Below, in pieces: positions 9,136 through 17,961 of a stretch of 64,000 bases of DNA. Within the stretch, counting starts at the first letter, position 1; each line of letters opens with the position of its first letter. Position numbers and translations under genes: made by a program. The notes under the pieces are model-generated. The model saw nothing but the letters and a program-made list of their open reading frames with translations. It did no database searches and had not been told where the DNA came from. The DNA is taken from the NCBI GenBank assembly GCA_046290575.1, contig JBKAGX010000009.1, positions 51,191 through 115,190 of the forward strand, written 5' to 3'. This stretch comes from JANQQJ01 sp046290575 (GTDB taxonomy: Bacteria; Pseudomonadota; Alphaproteobacteria; SMXS01).

Positions 9136-10395
9136 TTACTCTTCCCGGACCTGAACCAGCACGCCTTCACCAATCTCGGCAAAACGCGACGTCACCACGG
9201 TCTCGCCATTCTCCAGCGCCCCGGTCAAAAAGACGTCGTCGCCGGAAAAACCAGCGACAGATACCGGCCGACGCTCCAACCTGTTCTCCGTAACCACATA
9301 GACATGGTCGCCATCGTAAACCGCACCTTCCGGAAGCCGTGCAACCTGCTCATAGGCCCGGTCCGGGAACTGGACTTCAACAAAGGCTCCCGGCCTGAGG
9401 CGTATATCTTCCGGCGCGGCATCAAGAACGGCGAACACATCGACGCCGCCGGTCTGTGCTTCGATTTCAGCACCGACCCGGGTGACAGTGCCCTGATAGG
9501 CAAGCGGCCTGCCGCCGACCCGCCAGGTCACCGTAATCTGCCGGCCGATGACCTCCTCGCCGACATCGAGTATCCGGCCATATTGCGCGTCGGTGATGTT
9601 GAACTTCACTTCGAGGCGGTCCGAACTCGCCATCATGGCGATCCGGTCGTTGACGCCGACGCGCTTGCCGAGTTCAGCACCCACACTGCTGACATAACCA
9701 TCGAAAGGCGCAACGAGCTGCGTGTCAGACAGGTCTCGTTCAGACCGCCGCAGAGCAACCTGCCGCTGCTGAACCTGGGCGGCTTCAATTTCCACCCGCG
9801 CCGCACGTGAGGTCACAGCCCACTGAGCGGCATTAAAGGATCGTTCTGCATTATCGAGAAATGCCTTGGACACCGTTCCTTTTCCCTGGAGCTGGCGAGC
9901 CCGTTCCAGATCACGCTCTGCGATATCGAGTTGTTGCTGATCGATCTTCAGACCCTCGCGTTCCGAACGCAGGCGCGCCTGCGCCTCCATCATACGGGCC
10001 TTGGCGTCATCGACAGCGGCCTGGTAATCAAAGGGATCGATCTGGATCAGCAGTTCGCCGGCTTTGACGACACCACCGTCGTGAAAATTCTCGCCGGTTT
10101 CGATTACCCGTCCCGCCACCAGCGATCTCAACTCGGTCTCACGGCCTGCTGCTATCTCGCCGAACAGAATCTGGGTTGGCCGGGTGTCTTCAAACGCCAC
10201 GTCCGCGACAGAAACAGCCCAACTGCGTTCCCGTGGCTCCGTCGGCTCTACGGTCGGCGAGAGGACATTCAGCACGATAAACACGAAAACCGCCGCGGCA
10301 ATGATGACCACGGGTATCAGAACACGGGTACGAAGCAATGTGCTCCGTCCATTCAACCGTTGATATATCGCCTTGGAGACGTCCTCGTATTTCAC
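9136..10395 (-). CDS. RND periplasmic adaptor subunit
   Basis: Membrane-fusion protein that links the RND permease to an outer-membrane channel. One N-terminal membrane anchor (VLIPVVIIAAAVFVFIVLNV) is followed by a biotinyl/lipoyl-like half (GRVIETGENFHDGGVVKAGE, then LLIQIDPFDYQ), a coiled-coil hairpin, the second half (LVAPFDGYVSSVGAELGKRV) and a beta-barrel (LRPGAFVEVQFPD). I prefer GTG at 10395, with AAGGA 6 nt upstream; ATG at 10431 is the longer option. It ends one base before the permease start. Promoter sequences must lie in the 116 bp shared with the divergent argE. Confidence 0.88.
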   Translation of the reverse strand: MKYEDVSKAIYQRLNGRSTLLRTRVLIPVVIIAAAVFVFIVLNVLSPTVEPTEPRERSWAVSVADVAFEDTRPTQILFGEIAAGRETELRSLVAGRVIETGENFHDGGVVKAGELLIQIDPFDYQAAVDDAKARMMEAQARLRSEREGLKIDQQQLDIAERDLERARQLQGKGTVSKAFLDNAERSFNAAQWAVTSRAARVEIEAAQVQQRQVALRRSERDLSDTQLVAPFDGYVSSVGAELGKRVGVNDRIAMMASSDRLEVKFNITDAQYGRILDVGEEVIGRQITVTWRVGGRPLAYQGTVTRVGAEIEAQTGGVDVFAVLDAAPEDIRLRPGAFVEVQFPDRAYEQVARLPEGAVYDGDHVYVVTENRLERRPVSVAGFSGDDVFLTGALENGETVVTSRFAEIGEGVLVQVREE

Positions 10396-10511
10396 ACGTT
10401 GCGTCCTTGGAAAAACTGTCCCCGAAGCCATATGCTGGGCCTCGACAAAGATGTGGCCAGCCCGTTCACCTTATTCAACCTGTAAACTTGCACGTTCAAG
10501 GTCCGAAAACC

Positions 10512-11678
10512 ATGCGCAAAAAAGCACGCGACGCGTCAGAAATTCTTGCCACACTGGTCGGATTCGACACCGTAAGCCGCAATTCAAACCTCCAACTGAT
10601 AGATTTTGTCGCGGAATACTTGTCCGCCTGGGGCATCGAAGCCGACGTCATCGCAGACGAAGCCGGCGGAAAAGCCAACCTTTTCGCCACTTTGGGTGGT
10701 CCATCTGATGTTCCGGGCATTGTCCTTTCAGGCCACACAGACGTTGTACCAGTCGACGGACAGGACTGGATCACGGATCCGTTCACCATGGTCGAAAAGG
10801 ATGGGCGGCTTTTTGGTCGTGGTACGGCAGATATGAAGGGGTTTCTGGCGATCTGCCTGGCGCTGACCCCTGAAATCGCTGCCGCAAAGCTGCGCGAACC
10901 CATCCACGTCGCCTTTTCCTATGACGAGGAAGTCGGGTGCCGCGGTGTGCACAGCATGGTTGAGAAGATCAGCCACCGGCACCCGTTACCGCGCGCCTGC
11001 ATCATTGGCGAGCCTACCAGCATGAAGGTGGTGACCGCCCATAAGGGGATATGCGTCTACCGCACCGTCATTAAGGGCCGCGAGGCCCATTCCAGCGACA
11101 CCGAATTCGGGGTGAGTGCCAATTTCGCTGGCGGCCGGTTGATGGAGTTTCTGAGAAATCTGCTTGCAGAAATGAAAGAACGCGGTGACGACACAGGGCG
11201 CTTCCAGCCGCCCTACACCACCATCAATGTGGGGTCGGTGACCGGCGGTACCGCGATCAACATCATTCCCAATGAGTGCACGCTTACCTGGGAGTACCGG
11301 CCGCTGCCGCAAGCGGACGATCAGGAGATCATCAACCGGTTTACTGAGTTTGCCGAATCTGAAGTCCTGCCGGAGATGCAGGCCCGGTTCCCGGACGCCA
11401 GCATCACCACTGAAGAAATCGCCCGTGCGCCGGCGCTGATGCGCCAGCAGGGGTCACCCGCAGAAGAGCTTGTGCTGGCGCTGACCGGCCAAAACCAGAC
11501 CGAGGCCGTCTCGTTTGCCACGGAGGGCGGCATCTTCCAGGCGGCTGATATTCCCACCGTCGTTTGCGGACCGGGCTCCATCGAGCAGGCCCACCGGCCC
11601 AATGAGTTCATCGCACTGAGTGAACTGGATGCCGGCGTCGGGTTTGTTGAAAAGCTGGTTGCGGCCCTGTCTGATTAG
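10512..11678 (+). CDS. argE: acetylornithine deacetylase
   Basis: M20 metallopeptidase-family enzyme that removes the acetyl group from N-acetylornithine. Metal-site motifs are SGHTDVVPVD, GRGTADMKGF, SYDEEVGCRG and IIGEPTSMKVVTAHKG, with a late GPGSIEQAHRPNEF carrying the last ligand. The ATG at 10512 (MRKKARDASEI) fits family N-termini; upstream in-frame text is not protein-like. It neighbours argD and argF, which supports the arginine role over other M20 enzymes such as DapE. Its TAG shares the TTAG tetranucleotide with the hslO stop in the opposite direction. Confidence 0.9.
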   Translation: MRKKARDASEILATLVGFDTVSRNSNLQLIDFVAEYLSAWGIEADVIADEAGGKANLFATLGGPSDVPGIVLSGHTDVVPVDGQDWITDPFTMVEKDGRLFGRGTADMKGFLAICLALTPEIAAAKLREPIHVAFSYDEEVGCRGVHSMVEKISHRHPLPRACIIGEPTSMKVVTAHKGICVYRTVIKGREAHSSDTEFGVSANFAGGRLMEFLRNLLAEMKERGDDTGRFQPPYTTINVGSVTGGTAINIIPNECTLTWEYRPLPQADDQEIINRFTEFAESEVLPEMQARFPDASITTEEIARAPALMRQQGSPAEELVLALTGQNQTEAVSFATEGGIFQAADIPTVVCGPGSIEQAHRPNEFIALSELDAGVGFVEKLVAALSD

Positions 11679-12550
11679 GCCGGCGGGTCGAACACATATT
11701 CCGACGTACAGAACTCGCAGGTGACGACAATCTTGCCGTCGACAACCATGTCGGCCAGATCCTCCGTAGCAAACTGCTTCAGAACCCTGCCGATCCTGTC
11801 GCGGCTGCACTGACAAAACACCTCTACCGGCTCAGGATCGAAAACACGCACACCCGGTTCATGGAACAGCCGGAACAAGAGCCTGTCGGGCGGCAGGTCG
11901 CTGTCGATGAGTTCTTCGTCGCGGACGCTCGACATCAGGATTGCAGCTTCGCGCCAGGCTTCATCGTCGCGGTCTTCGAGCGGCCGGCCGGCCGGCGGCA
12001 GATATTGCAGCATGATGCCGCTGGCGCGCCATTGGCCATCAACCTGTCGCGCACTGAGCTTAACCGCGGTCGGCAATTGTTCTGAATCGTCGAAATATTT
12101 CTGGGCGCATTCAGCCAGTGTGCCGCCTTCGAGACCGACGATGCCCTGATACCGCTCCATATCGGCGCCCTGGTCGACCGTGAAAGCCAGATGGCCCGCG
12201 CCCATCAATTGCGGCACCTCACGTCCCGGATCGATGCCACCTTCGACAGCAGCCTGATAGGTTACTTCATCGTAGCTGACCCACCCCCGCAGCGCCCCCG
12301 GTGTCCGGAAGTCCGCCACAATGGAACCGACCGGGCCATTACCCTTCGCCTGGAGGGTAAGCTTGCCATCGAATTTGATGGTGTTGCCCAGCATCGCGGC
12401 CAGGGTAAGGGCATGCGCCAGCAATTCCGATATCGGCGCCGGGTAATCATGCTTGGACAGAATTTCATCCACCGCCGAGGTCAGCCGGACGACGCGGCCC
12501 CGGACTTCCTGACCATCAATCTGGAAAGGCAGAATAGCGTTCTGGTCCAT
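11675..12550 (-). CDS. hslO: Hsp33 redox-regulated chaperone
   Basis: Cytosolic holdase activated by oxidation. The N-terminal substrate domain shows LPFQIDGQEVRGRVVRLT and the C-terminal zinc centre has both cysteine pairs, VFCQCS and CEFC, so the redox switch is intact. ATG at 12550 gives 291 aa; a GTG at 12577 would overlap argF by 19 bases and add nine residues. It follows argD and argF closely on the same strand and is probably the last gene of that operon, an arrangement also common in other Alphaproteobacteria. Confidence 0.93.
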   Translation of the reverse strand: MDQNAILPFQIDGQEVRGRVVRLTSAVDEILSKHDYPAPISELLAHALTLAAMLGNTIKFDGKLTLQAKGNGPVGSIVADFRTPGALRGWVSYDEVTYQAAVEGGIDPGREVPQLMGAGHLAFTVDQGADMERYQGIVGLEGGTLAECAQKYFDDSEQLPTAVKLSARQVDGQWRASGIMLQYLPPAGRPLEDRDDEAWREAAILMSSVRDEELIDSDLPPDRLLFRLFHEPGVRVFDPEPVEVFCQCSRDRIGRVLKQFATEDLADMVVDGKIVVTCEFCTSEYVFDPPA

Positions 12551-12558
12551 ATCAGCCG

Positions 12559-13488
12559 TTACTTCTGAAGGCACCACAACAGGATCGCCTTTTGCGCATG
12601 CAGGCGATTCTCAGCCTCGTCCCAGACTACCGATTGCGGTCCGTCGATGACTGGCGCATCAACCTCTTCGCCTCGGTGAGCGGGCAGACAATGCAGGAAG
12701 ATCGCATCGCTCTTGGCTTCGGCCATCAGCGCCTCGGTCACCCGGTAGGGTGCCAGGGTGGCAAGCCGCGCATCGCGCCCGGAATCGCCCATTGAAACGA
12801 ATGTGTCGGTAAAGACGCAATCCGCCCCTTGAACCGCAGCAGCCGGGTCGTCGGTGGTTATGACATTTCCGCCCGCGGCTTCGGCCCAGTCCAGAACCTG
12901 TTGCGGCATGGCATAGATATCAGGTGTTGCAATGCGTAGCTCAAAATCAAACTGGACGGCGGCGTGAACCAAGCTGGTCGTGACGTTATTACCATCCCCG
13001 GTCCAGGCGATCACCTTGCCGGCAATCGGCCCTCTATGCTCTTCAATGGTCATCACATCGGCCATCAACTGGCATGGATGGCTCAACTGTGTCAGACCAT
13101 TGATCACCGGCACGCTGGCATGATCGGCCAGTTCGGTCAGATAGTCGTGCCGCAGGGTCCGCAAGACAATGATATCCACGTAACGCGAAAGCACCCGCGC
13201 CGTATCGGCAATGGACTCGCCCCGGCCCAGCTGGGTTTCCTCTCCCGTCAGAACCAGCGTGCGCCCACCAAGCTGGCGCATCCCGACATCGAACGACACC
13301 CGGGTACGGGTGGATTCGCGCTCAAACACGGCCGCCAGCATATGGCCGGATAGGGTTGGGTCAGGATCCACGGCGCCCTTGGGTAATTTCGCACGAGCCT
13401 GCTTTACCGCCTTGGCGCGCTCAAGAATGGCCCGTAACTCGCTCTTTTCGACCCCGTGCAGATCAATGAAATGCCGCGGCGTGGTCAT
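12559..13488 (-). CDS. argF: ornithine carbamoyltransferase
   Basis: Makes citrulline from ornithine and carbamoyl phosphate. The carbamoyl-phosphate motif is ESTRTRVSFDVG and the ornithine-side motif is LHCLPAHRGEEV. MADVMTIEEH, preceded by LSHPCQ, is the usual HPXQ region. At 309 aa it is of normal length. The start overlaps the argD stop by four bases (ATGA), so the two are translationally coupled. It is followed by hslO. Confidence 0.95.
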   Translation of the reverse strand: MTTPRHFIDLHGVEKSELRAILERAKAVKQARAKLPKGAVDPDPTLSGHMLAAVFERESTRTRVSFDVGMRQLGGRTLVLTGEETQLGRGESIADTARVLSRYVDIIVLRTLRHDYLTELADHASVPVINGLTQLSHPCQLMADVMTIEEHRGPIAGKVIAWTGDGNNVTTSLVHAAVQFDFELRIATPDIYAMPQQVLDWAEAAGGNVITTDDPAAAVQGADCVFTDTFVSMGDSGRDARLATLAPYRVTEALMAEAKSDAIFLHCLPAHRGEEVDAPVIDGPQSVVWDEAENRLHAQKAILLWCLQK

Positions 13489-14666
13489 GCCGTGGACCCG
13501 GAAACGACGGTGCAGGCCGCATCAAGCGCATCGATCAGCTGATCGATTTCGTCTTCACTGACGGTGAGCGGCGGCAACAGCCGCACCTGATTATCCCCGG
13601 CGCCGACGGTCAACACGTGCTGTTCGCTGAGCGCCGCGACTAGATCGCCATTTACGCCCTTACATTTGATACCCCGCATCAGGCCCGTACCGTGCAGGCT
13701 TTCGATAACATCGGGATGACGCGTCGCCAGCGAGCCGAGTTTCTGGCCCAGATAGCCGGAAATCTCCTGAACCCGGTCCAGGAATCCATCAGCCAGCACA
13801 ACATCAATGACCGCATTGGCAGCCGCACAGGCAAGCGGGTTGCCGCCGAAGGTTGACCCATGGGTGCCAGGCACCATGCCCTTAGCCGCCTGTTCCGTCG
13901 CCAGGCAGGCGCCGATGGGAAACCCGCCGCCCAGACCTTTGGCTGTGGCCAGAATGTCCGGTTTGATCCCGGCCCATTCATGGGCAAAAAACTTGCCGGT
14001 ACGGCCCACGCCGCATTGGACTTCATCCAGCACCATCAGAATACCGTGCTTGTCGCATAGCGCCCGGATGCCGCTGAGCAGCTCGTGCGGAATCGCATTG
14101 ATCCCGCCCTCGCCACGGACCGGCTCAAACAGAACGCCCGCCGTCTGCGGCCCGATCGCAGCCTCCAGCGCCTCCAGATCACCGAACGGTACCCGGTCAT
14201 AAGCATCGAGGGTCGGCTCAAACCCTTCGATGTGCTTGGGCTGGCCACCGGCGGCGATGGTTCCCAGCGTGCGGCCATGGAAGGCGCCGTCCATGACGAC
14301 CAGCCGGTAGCGCTCCGGCGATCCATTGGCAAAGTGATAACGCCGCGCGGTCTTGATCGCGCACTCGACGGCTTCAGCGCCCGAATTGCAGAAAAACACG
14401 GTGTCGGCAAAGGACGCATCTACCAGCCGCTGGGCCAGTTTTTCCTGCTGCGGAATACGGTAGAGGTTGGATGTATGCAACAGCTTTGCGGCCTGCTCCT
14501 GAACGGCAGCCACCAGCACCGGGTGCGCATGACCGATTGACGTAACGGCAATGCCGCCGCAAAAGTCCAGATATCGCGTGCCGTTCTCGTCAAACAGATA
14601 GCTGCCCTCGCCCCGTTCAAAGGCAAGATCGAACCTTCCATAAGTCGGCATAACGGGCGTCATCAT
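13485..14666 (-). CDS. argD: acetylornithine aminotransferase
   Basis: Class III PLP aminotransferase, 393 aa, converting N-acetylglutamate semialdehyde to N-acetylornithine. Motifs are FCGGIAVTSIGHAHP, FCNSGAEAVECAIKTAR, the aspartate in LDEVQCGVGRTGKF and the PLP lysine in ATAKGLGGGFPIGA. It is the first gene of the argD-argF-hslO run. A dual role in lysine synthesis (succinyl-DAP aminotransferase) is known for some ArgD proteins and cannot be excluded. Confidence 0.93.
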   Translation of the reverse strand: MMTPVMPTYGRFDLAFERGEGSYLFDENGTRYLDFCGGIAVTSIGHAHPVLVAAVQEQAAKLLHTSNLYRIPQQEKLAQRLVDASFADTVFFCNSGAEAVECAIKTARRYHFANGSPERYRLVVMDGAFHGRTLGTIAAGGQPKHIEGFEPTLDAYDRVPFGDLEALEAAIGPQTAGVLFEPVRGEGGINAIPHELLSGIRALCDKHGILMVLDEVQCGVGRTGKFFAHEWAGIKPDILATAKGLGGGFPIGACLATEQAAKGMVPGTHGSTFGGNPLACAAANAVIDVVLADGFLDRVQEISGYLGQKLGSLATRHPDVIESLHGTGLMRGIKCKGVNGDLVAALSEQHVLTVGAGDNQVRLLPPLTVSEDEIDQLIDALDAACTVVSGSTA

Positions 14667-14764
14667 TGGCTTTCTGCGCTTTTCTGTGGCCCCGGAAAAA
14701 GCCGAGGAGTATCGAGAGGGCCGCTTGGGCTGTCAACGGGAATCCCGGACCGCAAAACGCGGCG

Positions 14765-15577
14765 CTAATCCTTGAGACGGTATCCGGTCCGGAAAATCAG
14801 GTAGCAGATCAGATAAAGCGAAATGTTGAGGACCACCATCAGGATGATCCCACCCATGATCGGCCCGTCCGCCCGATCGATAAATGCATAGCGCAGCCCG
14901 TCGATGGCATAGAAGAACGGGTTGTAATGGCTGATCGTCTGCCAGACCGCCGGCAGCCTCTCGATGGAATAGAATGTCCCCGACAGGAATGAGAGCGGCA
15001 TGATGACAAAGTTCGTGACCGCCGCCAGATGGTCGAACTTTTCCGACCAGATGCCGCCGATCAGCCCCAGCAACGACAGCAGCAGCGAAGCGCTGGCGGC
15101 GAAGTAGAGCGCAATCAGCGGATGCGGCAAGCTGACTTCGACGAAGAAGCTGAGCGGGATCGCGACCACGATGGCGACCAGAAGGCCCCGTGTCAGCCCG
15201 CCCAGTACGAAGGCGGCGGTCAATTCGCCCGCACTCAGTGGCGGCATCAGCACATCGACAATATTGCCCTGGATCTTTGAGATCAGCATGGACGAGGATG
15301 TGTTGGCGAAGCTGTTCTGGACAATCGCCATCATGATCAGCCCGGGCACAAGAAACTGGCCGAAAGGGGTGCCGGCGACGATGCGCTCATTGCCACCGAA
15401 CGCGACCATGAAGATGGCAAAAAACAACAGCGTTGTAACAGCGGGCGCCAGCACAGTCTGAAGACCGACCTTCATGAAGCGCTGCACTTCCTTGACGTAC
15501 AGCGTCCAAAGACCGATCCAGTTTACAGCGCCAATCCGCCGGTCCGCGAAGGCCGGTGACTTAATGTCCTGATGCAT
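14765..15577 (-). CDS. ABC-2 type transporter permease
   Basis: A 270-aa six-helix ABC-2 membrane subunit. Typical text is LYVKEVQRFMKVGLQTVLAP at the N-terminus, then FLVPGLIMMAIVQNSFANTS, GNIVDVLMPPLSAGE and the terminal PLSFLSGTFYSIERLP with YNPFFYAIDGLRYAF. This is the drug/polysaccharide-export permease class. The start ATG at 15577 was chosen because upstream frame text is not conserved-looking. No ATPase gene is adjacent, which is unusual; its partner must be elsewhere. Substrate unknown. Confidence 0.88.
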   Translation of the reverse strand: MHQDIKSPAFADRRIGAVNWIGLWTLYVKEVQRFMKVGLQTVLAPAVTTLLFFAIFMVAFGGNERIVAGTPFGQFLVPGLIMMAIVQNSFANTSSSMLISKIQGNIVDVLMPPLSAGELTAAFVLGGLTRGLLVAIVVAIPLSFFVEVSLPHPLIALYFAASASLLLSLLGLIGGIWSEKFDHLAAVTNFVIMPLSFLSGTFYSIERLPAVWQTISHYNPFFYAIDGLRYAFIDRADGPIMGGIILMVVLNISLYLICYLIFRTGYRLKD

Positions 15578-15732
15578 GGTCACAAACTCCCAATCCCCGG
15601 GTTTAGAGCATGCCCTTGAAGACGGCAAGCAAGCGCCTATCTGCAGGATCGCACGGAATTTGTGCACAAATTGACCGGACGCGCCGGCTTCGTTAAAGTC
15701 CGCGCCCTTCCGCAACACCAGGATCGAACAGC

Positions 15733-16182
15733 ATGAGTTGGACCGACGACAGGGTCGAGATTCTTCAGAAGCTCTGGAAAAAGGGCCACAGCGCAAGCCA
15801 GATCGCCGAAGAACTGGGTGGTGTCACCCGCAATGCGGTGATCGGCAAAGCCCATCGCCTTGGGCTTTCTTCGCGGCCATCGCCGGTGAAAAAAACCACT
15901 GAAGCGGCCAAGAAGGGTAAGCCCGCGCCTGCCAAGACAAAAGCCAAGGCCAAAGCCAAGAAGAAGCCTGAAGCCAAGCCGGTCGCTGACGAAAAACCTG
16001 AAATCGTGACAATTCTGTCGCTGACCGAACGGATGTGCAAATGGCCGGTCGGCCACCCGGGCGAAGAGGAATTTCACTTCTGCGGGCGCAAATCCATGTC
16101 CGGACAGCCTTATTGCACCTATCATGCCGCGATGGCCTATCAGGCCCCGCAGCCACGCAAGGACCGCCGCCGCAACCGGTAG
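15733..16182 (+). CDS. gcrA: GcrA cell cycle regulator
   Basis: Alphaproteobacterial transcription factor that works with sigma-70 and CcrM methylation (GANTC). The N-terminal HTH is MSWTDDRVEILQKLWKKGHS followed by ASQIAEELGGVTRNAVIGKA, the GcrA signature. A long Lys/Ala linker (residues ~55-85) leads to the sigma-interacting C-terminal part, with CKWPVGHPG and FHFCGRKSMSGQPYCTYH (cysteines and histidines conserved). The gene is monocistronic between two opposite-strand genes. It marks the organism as an alphaproteobacterium. Confidence 0.95.
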   Translation: MSWTDDRVEILQKLWKKGHSASQIAEELGGVTRNAVIGKAHRLGLSSRPSPVKKTTEAAKKGKPAPAKTKAKAKAKKKPEAKPVADEKPEIVTILSLTERMCKWPVGHPGEEEFHFCGRKSMSGQPYCTYHAAMAYQAPQPRKDRRRNR

Positions 16183-16193
16183 AACCGGTTTTT
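16174..16193 (+). terminator. possible gcrA terminator overlapping its stop codon
   Basis: AACCGGT (16174-16180), a 3-nt AGA loop and ACCGGTT (16184-16190) form a 7-bp hairpin ending in a run of five T (16189-16193). The stop codon TAG at 16180-16182 lies inside the hairpin. The stem is short, so strength is uncertain. Confidence 0.5.
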
Positions 16194-17103
16194 ACGGGGC
16201 GCCGGTTTCGATACCCGCCTCTTCTTCAGTTTCTGCAGGCTGAGCTGCTGGTGCGTCCAGCGGCTCTTCATTGACAGCGCCGACGATCTCAACATCGGCG
16301 TTTTCGCGCATGGCCGCGACAATCTCCTCATAGACATTACCCATCTCGCGGCGGCGAATTTCGGGCTCGACCTCTTCAAGCGGCGGTGCCGAAGACATAC
16401 GTTTGTCCTCAATCATAATCACATGCCAGCCGAATTCACTCTGAACCGGCGAAGACGAATACGCGCCGGTTTCCAGGGCAAAAGCCGCGTCGGAAAAGGG
16501 CTCAACCATTGTCCCTTCGCCAAAATATCCCAAATCGCCACCACGCTCAGCCGACGGACCGATGGATTTTTCCGCTGCCAGTCCGGCGAAATCAGCCCCT
16601 TCATCAAGTTGGGCAATGACGGATTCGGCTTCCTCTTCGGTCTCGACGAGAATGTGCCGCGCCTTGACCTCTTCGCTGGGTGTGAAGTCGGCGATGATTT
16701 CACTATAGGCGGCTTCAAGCCGCTCAGGCGTCATCGCCGCATCAATCCGGTCGGGAAGATACATGTCCTGCAGCAATGTCTCCCGCTGCTGGCGCAGACG
16801 ATTCTTGAAGTCCTCGGTCTCCGCCAACCCTGACTTTTCCGCTTCAGCCGCAACGATTTTACGGTCGACAAGCCGTTCAATCAGGCGCTCCTGAAGCATC
16901 ACCTGCGGCACCTGCCGAAAATCCGGCGGCAGTGACTCATAATATGCATCGACATCCGATTGCATAATCGGGGCCCCATCGACCCGCGCCACAACAGGGT
17001 CATCTGCGCTGGTCGCCGACGGGCTGGGGGCAATAGAATCCTCGCACGCAACGAGCGCGAGAGCGGCCGCCCCCATGATGAGGGCCTTTGTTGAACTATG
17101 CAT
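16192..17103 (-). CDS. parvulin-type peptidyl-prolyl isomerase lipoprotein
   Basis: A 303-aa envelope foldase. The N-terminus has a lipoprotein signal ending in ALALVAC, so it should be lipid-anchored. A SurA-like helical part follows (VARVDGAPIMQSDVDAYYES), then a PpiC rotamase domain with VKARHILVETEEEA, SIGPSAERGGDLGYFGEGTM and SPVQSEFGWHVIMIEDKR. I chose ATG at 17103 because it places the signal at the start. The C-terminal ~45 residues are Glu/Ala-rich. It likely helps outer-membrane protein folding; the exact client is unknown. Confidence 0.88.
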   Translation of the reverse strand: MHSSTKALIMGAAALALVACEDSIAPSPSATSADDPVVARVDGAPIMQSDVDAYYESLPPDFRQVPQVMLQERLIERLVDRKIVAAEAEKSGLAETEDFKNRLRQQRETLLQDMYLPDRIDAAMTPERLEAAYSEIIADFTPSEEVKARHILVETEEEAESVIAQLDEGADFAGLAAEKSIGPSAERGGDLGYFGEGTMVEPFSDAAFALETGAYSSSPVQSEFGWHVIMIEDKRMSSAPPLEEVEPEIRRREMGNVYEEIVAAMRENADVEIVGAVNEEPLDAPAAQPAETEEEAGIETGAP

Positions 17104-17206
17104 AACGATCCTTCCGGGAAGCAGGAGCAGTCCATGACGCAAGATTTAGGGGTACCAGCCGCCTGTGGCAAAAGAAAGTCGCCAAAGTTTCAGAAAACAG
17201 GGACGC

Positions 17207-17824
17207 TCAGTGATGATGATGTCCGTGTTCATCATCAGCAAAGCGTAAACGGTGAAAGGTCAGGTGCAACAGCGATCCGGCCACGAACCCCTGGAACCAG
17301 GCAAAGGACTGGACCGAGGTAAGATCGGCGACATAAGACGCCGCGATATATCCGCCAATGGTGGCCAGCGTCATAAGCGCCAGCACGATCAAAGCCGGCC
17401 CCCGGCCAAAGCTGGTCTTGACCAGCCACCAGACCGCCAGCCCGGCGGGCAACCGGTGCAGAACGACCGCGATCGACAGCGTAGTTTCATGCCCATGATG
17501 CCCGGTCAGTAACGCCGCGCCGTCGGCTGCGCCATGCAACAGCAACCCGGCCACACCCACGGCCAGCGTTGCGATATGGATGCCGCGCTCCTGCCGGTGC
17601 AACAAACGTTCGGCAAGCAGAGGCAGCACAAAGCCAACCGCTGCGCATACCACGGTAATCCAGCCGCCCTCGGGCACTTTGTCCCACAAGATCAACAAGG
17701 CCAGAATTGAGACGATGATCGTCACCAGCAGGTCGAGCGTCTGGCGCACGACCCCGGCGCCCCGCAGCGCCTGATAGAGAAGCGGTCCGATCAACAGGCT
17801 GATAATGCCGGCAGCAAGAAACAA
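17207..17824 (-). CDS. ZIP-like metal transporter
   Basis: A 205-aa polytopic membrane protein with about seven or eight hydrophobic segments. HGAADGAALLTGHHGHE and VVLHRLPAGLAVWWL resemble the two metal-binding helices of ZIP-family transporters (HxxxE-type positions), although the usual glutamate in HRLPEG is alanine here. It ends in a histidine-rich tail, DDEHGHHHH. The start is TTG at 17824 with AAAGGA about 7 nt upstream. Direction and metal are not readable; zinc is the usual family substrate. Confidence 0.6.
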   Translation of the reverse strand: MFLAAGIISLLIGPLLYQALRGAGVVRQTLDLLVTIIVSILALLILWDKVPEGGWITVVCAAVGFVLPLLAERLLHRQERGIHIATLAVGVAGLLLHGAADGAALLTGHHGHETTLSIAVVLHRLPAGLAVWWLVKTSFGRGPALIVLALMTLATIGGYIAASYVADLTSVQSFAWFQGFVAGSLLHLTFHRLRFADDEHGHHHH

Positions 17825-17961
17825 GAAGCTATCCTTTGGTCGACTGGGAGGCGGTTATCCGGTCCGGACGACAGCAATGCAAGACGAAATGGCACTGCAC
17901 CCTCGCCATCGGGCGCATCCGCACCTATCCTGACGCCAGAGCGAATCCCGGGGAGAGAACA

